Source of the DNA: CAYJAY01 sp964370715
Lineage (GTDB): Bacteria; Bacillota; Clostridia; Oscillospirales; Ruminococcaceae
Reading direction: 5' to 3'
DNA: 64,000 bases
Assembly (NCBI GenBank): GCA_964370715.1
Contig: CAYJKJ010000012.1
Span: 1-64,000, forward strand
Below the pieces are notes generated by a model. The model saw nothing but the letters and a program-made list of their open reading frames with translations, was not told the DNA's origin and made no database searches. Made by a program: the position numbers and the translations under genes. Below, one piece after another: positions 1-6,533 of this stretch (the stretch's first letter is position 1; the number at the start of each line of letters is the position of its first letter).

Positions 1-4
1 TATC

Positions 5-74
5 CACTTTCAATTCCTCCTATTTAATAAAGGATAATCCCTTATTATCCTTTACTGCCCGAATTTTGTATAAT
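5..74. promoter_or_regulatory. Divergent regulatory region ahead of the integrase
   Basis: A perfect 10-bp inverted repeat, AAAGGATAAT (29-38) and ATTATCCTTT (44-53) with a 5-base loop, lies just upstream of a perfect -10 hexamer TATAAT (69-74) for the recombinase gene. It covers the place where a -35 box would sit. On the minus strand AGGAGG (21-16) stands 8 bases before a GTG (7-5), so a divergent gene probably starts here and leaves the window. The palindrome could be an operator shared by both genes. This is inference; only the repeat, the -10 box and the ribosome binding site are seen. Confidence 0.45.
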
Positions 75-101
75 ATAAATACAAAATATCGGAGGTGTAG
101 A

Positions 102-1022
102 ATGAAGATCCTTAAAAAAGACATTGAGGCATTTTTAATTTATTGCAAAACCCAAAAGAAGTTAGACCCAAAAACAACAAAAGCATATCGGATTGATTTG
201 AGACAGTTCCAAGAATTTGTTAGTACGCAAAATAGTAATAATCTTTCAGACAGCATATTAAATAATTATGTAATAAACCAGCATAGTAAATATTCTGTTA
301 AAACGGTTAAGCGCAAAATAGCAAGCACAAAAGTGTTTTTAAATTTTCTTAAAGAACATAATTTGATCGACCAACAAGCCGTTTTTAACTTTAAGTCAAG
401 GGTGCGAGAACCCAAAAAACTTCCAAAAACAATAGCGCTTCACACATTAAGCAAACTGTTTTATTCAATCTACAGGCAACAAGAAAAAGCTCAAGCTACC
501 GGCAAACACAAAAATCTTACAAGAGATATTGCGGTAGTTGAGCTTTTAATTGGTACAGGAATTCGAGTTTCGGAGCTTTGCTCGCTAAAAGTAAAAAATG
601 TTGATTTAATATCGGGAACACTGAAAATTTGTGGCAAGGGGAATAAAGAACGGTTAATCCCCTTTAACAACTCTATGCTTGTCGAAGCATTAAAAAACTA
701 TAGTTCACAGTTTAAGGATTTCATTTCGGATAACGACTATTTTTTTGTAAACTCAAACGGGACTCGATTGTCGGAACAATCGGTAAGGTTCATGTTAAAA
801 CGCCATTGCGAAATTGCCGGTATTAATACTAATATAACTCCGCATATGTTTCGTCACACTTTCGCAACGACACTGCTTGAACAAGACGTTGACATACGCT
901 ACATTCAAAAGATGTTAGGGCACAGTTCAATAAGCGTTACCGAAATATATACTTTTGTTTCGAGTTCTAAGCAACGTGATATTTTGTTGCATAAAAACCC
1001 GAGAAACTTGGTTGTGGTTTAG
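102..1022 (+). CDS. Tyrosine recombinase/integrase (XerC/D-like)
   Basis: Phage-type site-specific recombinase of 306 residues. An N-terminal SAM-like core-binding domain (about 1-95) precedes the catalytic domain. The full catalytic set is visible: Arg155 in GTGIRVSEL, Lys179, the HxxR pair His248/Arg251 in HMFRHTF, His274 in LGHSS, and the nucleophile Tyr283. An in-frame TTG at 66 would add 12 residues, but ATG at 102 has a strong GGAGG 6 bases upstream and lies after the TATAAT box. The next genes are small, membrane-bound or broken, and the stretch ends at a tRNA-Leu. I therefore read it as the integrase of a genomic island, not the housekeeping Xer dimer-resolution enzyme, although the length fits either. 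Confidence 0.9.
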   Translation: MKILKKDIEAFLIYCKTQKKLDPKTTKAYRIDLRQFQEFVSTQNSNNLSDSILNNYVINQHSKYSVKTVKRKIASTKVFLNFLKEHNLIDQQAVFNFKSRVREPKKLPKTIALHTLSKLFYSIYRQQEKAQATGKHKNLTRDIAVVELLIGTGIRVSELCSLKVKNVDLISGTLKICGKGNKERLIPFNNSMLVEALKNYSSQFKDFISDNDYFFVNSNGTRLSEQSVRFMLKRHCEIAGINTNITPHMFRHTFATTLLEQDVDIRYIQKMLGHSSISVTEIYTFVSSSKQRDILLHKNPRNLVVV

Positions 1023-1102
1023 TGGTTTGCCATACATTAGTGCTTGAAAAACAGCTCAATTATTACAACTATTGTCCAAACATATTTGAAAGGAATGCAA
1101 AT

Positions 1103-1704
1103 ATGTCTAACACTCAAAAACATCATTTTCCAGAAAATTTAGTAAACTTGGTACAATAATAACCTATTTAGCGGCTTTGGTTACGGTGATTACGGGTTTA
1201 GTTTTATTGTATGATAGATTTTTACCAAATGGCTTTCCTTTCACTAATTTTCTTGAAAATATACCTTAGCTGAGGTTCAAAACGGTTATTTAAACAATGA
1301 ATATCAAAATATATATAGCACCGTGTTATTTGAGGTTAACATTGAAAATGTAATGTTCATAGGAAACAACGAAAACAAATACTGGGAAGTCACTCCAAAT
1401 GGAAGCGACGAAATCACTATAAATATTGACAAAGATTATATTACAGAAGAAATGATACAATTAAATTATTTAGAGCAACAGCTATAATCAGCAACAACAT
1501 ATTAAACACACTTACCATATTATTAGTTTTAACAATCTTAAATTTAAACTATCAAAAGAATTGTTGGAACATCTAAGACATAACGGCTTATATTGTGTGT
1601 CACTTAATAATAGTTTAATTTATTTCGTCGTAAATGCTCTATCGTTTTCAACTTGGCTTGAATTGACTAATCTAAAATTTATGCCAATTTATGTTATAAA
1701 TTAA
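1103..1704 (+). pseudogene. Broken single-pass membrane protein gene (three frameshifts)
   Basis: ATG at 1103 follows AAAGGA by 8 bases but its frame closes after 18 codons. Coding potential continues in other frames. From about 1140 one frame gives a hydrophobic segment (TIITYLAALVTVITGLVLL) and stops at 1269. The next, entered near 1266, gives a soluble stretch ending at 1487. A third, entered near 1480, runs to TAA at 1702-1704. Joined together these give a protein of about 200 residues: a short cytoplasmic tail, one membrane helix near residues 17-38, and a polar outer domain. Each break needs a one-base shift. The family is not recognised. The layout resembles the intact membrane protein at 2056-3036. 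Decay is more likely than sequencing error, because most other genes here are intact. Confidence 0.6.
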
Positions 1705-1733
1705 TACAGAATAAAAATTGTAGGAGGCTTAGT

Positions 1734-1922
1734 ATGCCGGAAGTATTTACATCAGATACCTTTAAAGAAGCAGTAGCAAGTTCTTTTTTTAGTAGCGCTT
1801 TTATAGTCTTTAAAATTATGGCGCCATATTTTTTAATAGCAATAGTTTTGCGTATTATCTATGTAAACATAGATAAAATAATTAACTTTTTTCGCAACAT
1901 TACTTCTACAAAGAAAAAATAA
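1734..1922 (+). CDS. Small membrane protein of unknown function
   Basis: A 62-residue peptide with a strong ribosome binding site (AGGAGG at 1722-1727, 6 bases before the ATG). One hydrophobic helix, about residues 16-45 (AFIVFKIMAPYFLIAIVLRIIYV), is followed by a basic tail ending in KKK. It lies between the broken membrane gene and the 326-residue membrane protein in the putative island. I do not recognise it. The good Shine-Dalgarno and the helix-plus-basic-tail design favour a real product. A holin- or toxin-like peptide is possible, but nothing in the sequence proves it. Confidence 0.55.
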   Translation: MPEVFTSDTFKEAVASSFFSSAFIVFKIMAPYFLIAIVLRIIYVNIDKIINFFRNITSTKKK

Positions 1923-2006
1923 AAGTTTGTGAATGATACGTTTTAATTATTAAAAAACACGGACTGACGGCAACTTTACAAAATATCAACATAAAACAAT
2001 AAAAAA

Positions 2007-2036
2007 TCGACTTTATCGAAACTGTGATAAAGTCGA
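2007..2036 (+). promoter_or_regulatory. Perfect 11-bp palindrome upstream of the 326-residue membrane protein
   Basis: TCGACTTTATC (2007-2017) and GATAAAGTCGA (2026-2036) form a perfect inverted repeat around an 8-base loop, ending 19 bases before the ATG at 2056. There is no T-run after it, so it does not look like an intrinsic terminator. A DNA operator or a 5' leader hairpin acting on translation are the likely readings. Confidence 0.4.
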
Positions 2037-2055
2037 CAGGGTAGAAAGAATTATT

Positions 2056-3036
2056 ATGAAAGTTAACAAGGATTTAACTATCAAGCTAATATCCCTTATA
2101 CAACAATTGTCGAGTTTAGAACAATACGCTAATACAAAGTCAGGTTGTTGGACGATTGGTGATTCCCAACAGTTTAGCGATTGGTGCGCAAAATTTACAT
2201 ATGTATTAAGTAAACTGCCTCAAACTGAACTCGTATCTGATTTACGTGTTTTTTTAAATACCGTTAGATGGAGCGGTTGGAACGACAAGCGTAATTTTCA
2301 AACTCTTAAATCGAAGGTAAGCGTTTTAAGATATGAATTTTCTGATATAATGTGCGCAGAGGATAGAGGTGGTTCAACAAATATTGACACCGATAATAGT
2401 ACAACGTCTACTATTGGTAAAAACCTCATATCTGGAAATAGCAACACCACCATCATCATAAATGAAAGTCAACAACCTCAAAAACCCATAGGCTTTTGGG
2501 AGAAAATTTTTCAAGAAGTTTCCATAAAAGTTATATTGTCAATTTTAGGTGTTGTTGCAACAGCTGCAATAAGTTTTGTTGCTTTTCATTTAAATAACGA
2601 CAATGTTGAAAATAATCAAGACTACGGACAAGTAATCGAAGAAAACGAAACGCCTGCTAAGGTCGAAAACGATAGTAATGCTGATGCAACTGTAGAAGCC
2701 AATTCGGCAAACGTAATGTTAAAATTAGAAAAAGAAACAGCCTATCTCGAAGAGCATATTAACGTTTTTGTCAATTCTTCCGAACCAATACAAAGAGCCA
2801 CCTTGTATAGCAAATCGGAAACAACTGAATATGGTCCTTTCATTATGAACCCCGCAAACGATAGCAACAGTTATGGCTTTGTTGCTGAATTTTTTGAACC
2901 AGGTGTTCATACTATCACGGCTGAAGTTATTGTCGAAGATGGAGAAATAATTGAAGTTTCTGAGAGTATAGAAGTTTTAAATATCGTAGCTCCTGAAGCA
3001 CAAGAAATTATAACCGAAATAACTATATCTAATTAA
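2056..3036 (+). CDS. Single-pass membrane protein with soluble N-domain and outer beta-type domain
   Basis: 326 residues with a clear three-part layout. Residues 1-100 form a soluble, probably helical domain. A polar linker (about 105-140) is rich in N, S and T and contains GNSNTTIIIN. One membrane helix spans about 156-178. After an acidic spacer, residues 200-310 look like a beta-sandwich (hydrophobic alternation, PGVHTITAEVIV), as in Ig-like accessory domains. The ribosome binding site is weak (GAAAG). The family is not recognised. It may pass signals across the membrane; the linker resembles the short N/T/I-rich strands between domains in some bacterial conflict proteins, but that similarity is weak. 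It is flanked by a palindrome and sits in the tRNA-Leu island. Confidence 0.65.
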   Translation: MKVNKDLTIKLISLIQQLSSLEQYANTKSGCWTIGDSQQFSDWCAKFTYVLSKLPQTELVSDLRVFLNTVRWSGWNDKRNFQTLKSKVSVLRYEFSDIMCAEDRGGSTNIDTDNSTTSTIGKNLISGNSNTTIIINESQQPQKPIGFWEKIFQEVSIKVILSILGVVATAAISFVAFHLNNDNVENNQDYGQVIEENETPAKVENDSNADATVEANSANVMLKLEKETAYLEEHINVFVNSSEPIQRATLYSKSETTEYGPFIMNPANDSNSYGFVAEFFEPGVHTITAEVIVEDGEIIEVSESIEVLNIVAPEAQEIITEITISN

Positions 3037-3192
3037 TTTTTATCGAGCAACCCTTTCGATGTGCTTCTTTGATGCCCACATAACAAAAATCATAACTATT
3101 TTTTGTATAGTTGCAAACTTAACTTCTTGCAGTTGTTTTTTCACAGGGGAAGGATACCATTCAGTGAGATCACAATAAGTGAGCATAGTAAA

Positions 3193-3226
3193 GGCGAGAG
3201 TATCGTTATTAACACTCTCGCCTTTT
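3193..3226. terminator. Bidirectional intrinsic terminator
   Basis: GGCGAGAGT (3193-3201) pairs with ACTCTCGCC (3214-3222), followed on the plus strand by TTTT and preceded by AAA. It lies between the convergent membrane protein gene and the DUF6061-type gene and could end both transcripts. Confidence 0.65.
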
Positions 3227-3243
3227 GTGTGGTTGTAGGTAAT

Positions 3244-3491
3244 TTAATTTTCATAAGGTTTGCTAATGGTAATAGCTTTAAGATATTTCACTGGGTCACC
3301 GTTTAAGATTAAATCAGTATAAGCAATAGGGTCATTATAAACGAGATAATCAAGTTCCGGACGCTGAAAGCGATTGTCAGCAACTTCATTTTCAACTGCT
3401 GTGCAATCAATGGAAATTAGCGTTCCATCAGTGAATTTTAATTCAACACAAGCTGTGTCAATGTTAAATTCGCAAGAAATAATGTTTTCAT
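3244..3491 (-). pseudogene. DUF6061-family small protein, frameshifted at the start
   Basis: On the minus strand an ideal AGGAGG (3505-3500) stands 8 bases before ATG (3491-3489), but that frame stops after 17 codons. From codon 3 a different frame reads on for about 80 codons to TAA at 3244-3246. It contains CEFNIDTACVEL, LISIDCTAVENEVADN, ELDYLVYNDPIAYTDL and LNGDPVKYLKA, which I recognise as the DUF6061 pattern of small Clostridia proteins often found near mobile-element genes. One base missing, or two extra, after ATGAAA explains the break. It may be a pseudogene, a programmed shift or a sequence error. Function of the family is unknown to me. Confidence 0.7.
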
Positions 3492-3590
3492 AGTAAAATC
3501 CTCCTATATTTTAGTTTTCTTCTTTCGTGGACCTCTCGGTTTTGAAGTCGGATTTATCGCTCTACCATTAGGGAAGAATTTTTCTTCTAT

Positions 3591-3652
3591 AAAAAGCAAT
3601 AATCCGAACCCATCGCCGACAGGTATTATCTGTCGGGATTGGTTCGGATTAT
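3591..3652 (-). terminator. Long-stem terminator of tRNA-Leu
   Basis: A 12-bp perfect stem, ATAATCCGAACC (3599-3610) and GGTTCGGATTAT (3641-3652), encloses an inner stem CCGACAG/CTGTCGG. On the minus strand it is followed by a five-T run (3595-3591). It lies 7 bases past the tRNA CCA end and fits a factor-independent terminator for the tRNA transcript. Confidence 0.75.
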
Positions 3653-3659
3653 GTTTGTC

Positions 3660-3746
3660 TGGTGCCGGTGGTCGGGGTCGAACCGACACGGTATCGCTAC
3701 CACGGGATTTTGAGTCCCGCACGTCTGCCAATTCCATCACACCGGC
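3660..3746 (-). tRNA. tRNA-Leu (anticodon CAA)
   Basis: An 87-base class II tRNA on the minus strand. The acceptor stem GCCGGTG pairs with CACCGGC, then discriminator A and an encoded CCA (3662-3660). The D arm, an anticodon stem CGGGA/TCCCG around loop CTCAAAA (anticodon CAA, Leu UUG codons), a long variable arm and the T arm with GGTTCGACC are all visible. Its 3' end faces the recombinase region, the usual geometry when an island has integrated into a tRNA 3' end. Confidence 0.95.
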
Positions 3747-3789
3747 TTATTCAGCTACAACCGAATAGCTACTAATCGATTGCTTTAAT

Positions 3790-3818
3790 ATTATATACCA
3801 AAACAAAAAAAAATGCAA
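3790..3818 (-). promoter_or_regulatory. Promoter of tRNA-Leu
   Basis: On the minus strand TTGCAT (3818-3813), a 17-base spacer and a perfect TATAAT (3795-3790), about 44 bases before the tRNA 5' end. The stretch 3747-3916 otherwise holds no gene that I can support. Confidence 0.75.
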
Positions 3819-3916
3819 TATATTTTCTTCAACTAGTTTAACTAGTTTGCTCATTCGCTCGCTTCCTCGAAATATTCAAAAACTTGTTACAACTACATCA
3901 TTTCTTTTTGCCAAAC

Positions 3917-4324
3917 TCATCTACCCAAAACAATATCAACAGCGTTATCGATATAATCCGAAAGCGAAAGATTTTGAACCCCTGCTATTATCGTGTTGCA
4001 TTTGTTTATCGGTATCAAAACTTTTAGAGCCTCGCTTTTAGACACCGCAAGCGCCATTTTAGGTGTAATCTCTCCGATAAGAGAATTTGCTGAAATTATC
4101 CCGACAGGACCTACTATTATATCGGCAGTTTTGCAAACAAATACAACGGGATTTTCCCCCGTTGCGCAATGTTTTGCTCCTGCTTTCATCATTGCACCGG
4201 TAGCCATAGAGTTTGTGCCGACCGCTATAATCTCTATCTCTTTGTCCTTTTTTGCCGCTATAAGCTTTTCAATGATCTCTTTTCCAATTCTTCCGCCCTG
4301 TCCGTCGATAACAACTATCTTCAT
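3917..4324 (-). CDS. DUF3842 family protein
   Basis: About 135 residues beginning MKIVVIDGQGGRIG, a Rossmann-like nucleotide-binding start. Later segments such as AVGTNSMATGAMMKAGA, ATGENP and GPVGIISANSLIGEITP match the DUF3842 family of Clostridia, whose function is not known to me. An open frame continues 36 codons upstream to 4432, but ATG at 4324 has AAAGGTG upstream and gives the N-terminus expected of a Rossmann fold, so I chose it. It is a lone gene between tRNA-Leu and a small membrane protein on the other strand. Confidence 0.85.
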   Translation of the reverse strand: MKIVVIDGQGGRIGKEIIEKLIAAKKDKEIEIIAVGTNSMATGAMMKAGAKHCATGENPVVFVCKTADIIVGPVGIISANSLIGEITPKMALAVSKSEALKVLIPINKCNTIIAGVQNLSLSDYIDNAVDIVLGR

Positions 4325-4536
4325 CTTGTTCACCTTTATATTTGTTTTTTTATTTAAAGTATATCTAATGTACGACCCATATAATACTACATTAGTATAT
4401 CGAAAAACCTGATAATAATCAAATGCAAGCATATTTTAAAATAAGCTGTATATATCTTGTTAACAATTTGTTAATATATTAAATTGGGTTTTCGTGGTAC
4501 AATTAACATAAATAAAGAAAAGGAAGGATTATAAAA

Positions 4537-4770
4537 ATGAATTCATTAAAAAATGTTGCGGAACAATATATCGAAAAATATGAAATATCCACAATATTCG
4601 CGGTGCGTGTGCTTCTTTTTATTATTGCGGTTATCGTCCTTTTAACGGTTCGGGGAAAAGCTAGGCAAATTTCTTTGTTCACCTGTATAATGGCGCTTTT
4701 TGTAACGTTTATCCCTGAGATGATCTCTCTGGTTAAAACGCTTAATGAATATAGAACCCGCTATATCTAA
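4537..4770 (+). CDS. Small membrane protein of unknown function
   Basis: 77 residues with an AAGGAAGG ribosome binding site. Two hydrophobic helices, about residues 22-39 (VRVLLFIIAVIVLLTV) and 45-65 (ISLFTCIMALFVTFIPEMISL), are joined by a short basic turn (RGKARQ). A -10-like TACAAT is at 4498-4503. It ends at a strong terminator shared with spoIIR, which converges on it. I do not recognise the family. The two-helix hairpin design and good start signals support a real gene. Confidence 0.65.
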   Translation: MNSLKNVAEQYIEKYEISTIFAVRVLLFIIAVIVLLTVRGKARQISLFTCIMALFVTFIPEMISLVKTLNEYRTRYI

Positions 4771-4793
4771 ACTTTTATTTAAACCAAATATTA

Positions 4794-4835
4794 AACCGAG
4801 ATGACTGATATTTTTGCAGTCATCTCGGTTTTTCG
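4794..4835. terminator. Strong bidirectional terminator
   Basis: AACCGAGATGACTG (4794-4807) pairs perfectly with CAGTCATCTCGGTT (4817-4830), followed by TTT. It lies between the convergent small membrane gene and spoIIR. Confidence 0.85.
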
Positions 4836-4838
4836 GCT

Positions 4839-5456
4839 TTATTCCTCGGTTTCCTCTTGATCTTCTGAAAACCATTTTTGCAGGATTTCTTCTGTCTTAA
4901 ACGCAAACTTATACTTTGTTTTGTTGTGCAAAACCTCTGTTGCGGTTTCGCCGAGATTTTGCTTTGTTATCTCTTCGCTATCGGTCGCAGAGGGTATGCA
5001 TAGCCCCGGATATAAAATGCACCACCAATTTTCCCCAACCGCTTCCCCCAGTTCAACCCTGAGCGCCGTATACATTCCGGCAGGAAGCGTTAGATCTTCG
5101 TATGTTCGCTCTTCGAAAAACATCTCGCAGATATATGTTTTGACCTCATAATCAAACCCGTTGTTCGCTAGAGTGGTTTTTGCGTTCTCGGTTATTAGCG
5201 GTATATTTTGTTCAAGGTTTTGAACCGCCGTCTGTTTTGACGTTGCGTTAAAAATATTTTGAGTTTCGGACAATATGTTGTCTCGAACCGCTAGTTTTAT
5301 CTCTTGATCTTGGCTACTGTTTGAATTTGCAACAACGTGTATTCTAATTGTGTTATCTCTAACTTCTCTGAAAACGGTCGAAAATCCACTTTGAACAAGG
5401 CTTGCTGCTATCGTGAAAATTGTTCCGAGAAGTAGTGCTAGTTGTTTTTTGTTCAT
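4839..5456 (-). CDS. spoIIR: Stage II sporulation protein R
   Basis: SpoIIR is the secreted forespore signal that triggers SpoIIGA to process pro-sigmaE in the mother cell. The roughly 205-residue protein starts with a signal segment (LALLLGTIFTIAASLVQSGF). It carries the family motifs IRIHVVANSNSSQDQEIKLAVRD and, near the C-terminus, LPAGMYTALRVELGEAVGENWWCILYPGLC. An ATG at 5471 is also in frame, but GAGG (5468-5465) sits 9 bases before ATG 5456, so the shorter form is preferred. The start region lies inside a hairpin that also resembles the terminator of upstream ispE. The gene lies beside ispE, an arrangement I have seen in other Clostridia. Confidence 0.93.
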   Translation of the reverse strand: MNKKQLALLLGTIFTIAASLVQSGFSTVFREVRDNTIRIHVVANSNSSQDQEIKLAVRDNILSETQNIFNATSKQTAVQNLEQNIPLITENAKTTLANNGFDYEVKTYICEMFFEERTYEDLTLPAGMYTALRVELGEAVGENWWCILYPGLCIPSATDSEEITKQNLGETATEVLHNKTKYKFAFKTEEILQKWFSEDQEETEE

Positions 5457-5457
5457 A

Positions 5458-5497
5458 TTAAAACGCCTCATCTTTCTTGACTAAAGAATGGGCGTTT
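5458..5497 (-). terminator. Hairpin between ispE and spoIIR covering the spoIIR ribosome binding site
   Basis: On the minus strand AAAAACGCC near 5496-5488 pairs with GGCGTTTT near 5467-5460. An inner CATTCTTT/GAAAGATG stem extends it. The descending arm contains the spoIIR GAGG and the first possible ATG, and is followed by TTTT. It can be a terminator for ispE, a block on spoIIR readthrough translation, or both. Confidence 0.5.
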
Positions 5498-5526
5498 TTT
5501 GGCTTATTTATTCATGTTTATAAAAA

Positions 5527-6408
5527 TTATTTTTCATAGATAATCGAATATCCCTGTTCGGTTCCCCTTGCGAGGTATAGTTTTTGACAGGTAGAGGCTA
5601 GCTCTTTTTTGCATCTAACCGCTTTGGCTCTGTCGGAAAAAACACCAAACACCGCCGCACCGCTTCCCGAAAGCGACGAACCCAAAGCCCCATGTTTAAG
5701 CAATGCATTCTTAAATCTACTTGTTGTTTCGTCAACCTCAAACGTGTCAAAAACGTTGCACATAAGCGTTGCGGTCAACGGAATATCTCCCACGCTGACA
5801 GCTTGTTCAATCTTTTGGGTATCGGGTCTTGCGAAATTTTCGGCTTTATCAAATCGGCTGAACAGTTCCTTTGTCGAGTTTCCTGTGTTCGGCATCATAA
5901 CGACAAACCAAGCATCGCTCAAAGGGTTAATCGGTGTTATCTTTTCCCCTATTCCTCCAACCCTTGCCGCTCCGCCGACATAGCAAAACGGCACATCAGC
6001 ACCGGTTTTTTCGCAAAGCGACAAAAGCTCATCATCGGTTATATCGATATCATACAACCTTTTAACAGCAAACAAAACCGCCGCCGCATCGGAAGAACCG
6101 CCCCCAAGCCCCGCTTGAGTTGGTATTCTTTTTTTTATCTCAATAGAGATAGAAGGCTCGATCCCTTTATATTCGCATAAAAGGCTAGCCGCCTTAAACG
6201 CTATATTTCTTTTGTCGCAAGGAACATATTTTGCTTTTGAAATAATCTTTATGCCGGGTTTTTTAATCTTTTTAACCGTCACATCATCCGACAGGTCGAT
6301 AGACTGCATAACCATATCCATTATATGATAGCCATCCTCACGTATACCGGTAATGTCGAGCGAGAGATTAATTTTTGCGTGTGCTTTAAGGGATATTTCG
6401 TTTATCAT
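5527..6408 (-). CDS. ispE: 4-diphosphocytidyl-2-C-methyl-D-erythritol kinase
   Basis: GHMP-family kinase of the non-mevalonate (MEP) isoprenoid pathway; it phosphorylates CDP-methylerythritol with ATP. 293 residues, normal for IspE. Seen: the N-terminal KAHAKINLSLDITG segment, the glycine/serine ATP loop PTQAGLGGGSSDAAAVL near 93-109, the TGADVPFCYVGG motif, and a C-terminal GSSLSGSGAAVFGVF loop. AAGGAG stands 7 bases before the ATG. The window also encodes IspH at 54 kb, so the pathway appears to be the MEP route. Confidence 0.96.
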   Translation of the reverse strand: MINEISLKAHAKINLSLDITGIREDGYHIMDMVMQSIDLSDDVTVKKIKKPGIKIISKAKYVPCDKRNIAFKAASLLCEYKGIEPSISIEIKKRIPTQAGLGGGSSDAAAVLFAVKRLYDIDITDDELLSLCEKTGADVPFCYVGGAARVGGIGEKITPINPLSDAWFVVMMPNTGNSTKELFSRFDKAENFARPDTQKIEQAVSVGDIPLTATLMCNVFDTFEVDETTSRFKNALLKHGALGSSLSGSGAAVFGVFSDRAKAVRCKKELASTCQKLYLARGTEQGYSIIYEK

Positions 6409-6447
6409 TATATAGCTCCTTAAAATACGGTGAAGTGAGAGAGAAAA

Positions 6448-6494
6448 ACTCCCTCTGTCAGGCTTCGCCTGCCACCTCCCTCTAAGAGGGAGGC
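6448..6494. repeat. Dispersed palindromic repeat (CCTCCCTC...GAGGGAGG type)
   Basis: Two adjacent palindromes: CAGGCTTCGCCTG (6460-6472) and CCTCCCTCTAAGAGGGAGG (6475-6493). The CCTCCCTC/GAGGGAGG core recurs at 38889-38907 and 56474-56494, always between genes. It may also end transcription of the GH25 gene. Confidence 0.6.
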
Positions 6495-6533
6495 TAACTT
6501 TGCCAAAGCAAAAAACTCGGCATTTGCTGCTCC

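Noticed and set aside
3103..3306. 67-residue plus-strand frame
   Set aside because: It spans the terminator hairpin and lies antisense to the DUF6061-type gene; no ribosome binding site.
3504..3740. 78-residue minus-strand frame starting MMELADVRDSKSRG
   Set aside because: It is a translation of the tRNA-Leu and its terminator. The C-terminal part (KFFPNGRAINPTSKPRGPRKKKTKI) might be the remnant of a gene upstream of the DUF6061-type gene, but this cannot be shown.
4324..4432. N-terminal extension of the DUF3842 gene
   Set aside because: The extra 36 codons lack a ribosome binding site and precede the Rossmann-type start MKIVVIDGQGG.
4458..4485. Rex-like site before the 77-residue membrane protein
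   Set aside because: TTGTTAATATATTAAATT matches only one half-site well (11 of 14 fixed positions) in very AT-rich DNA; too weak to annotate.
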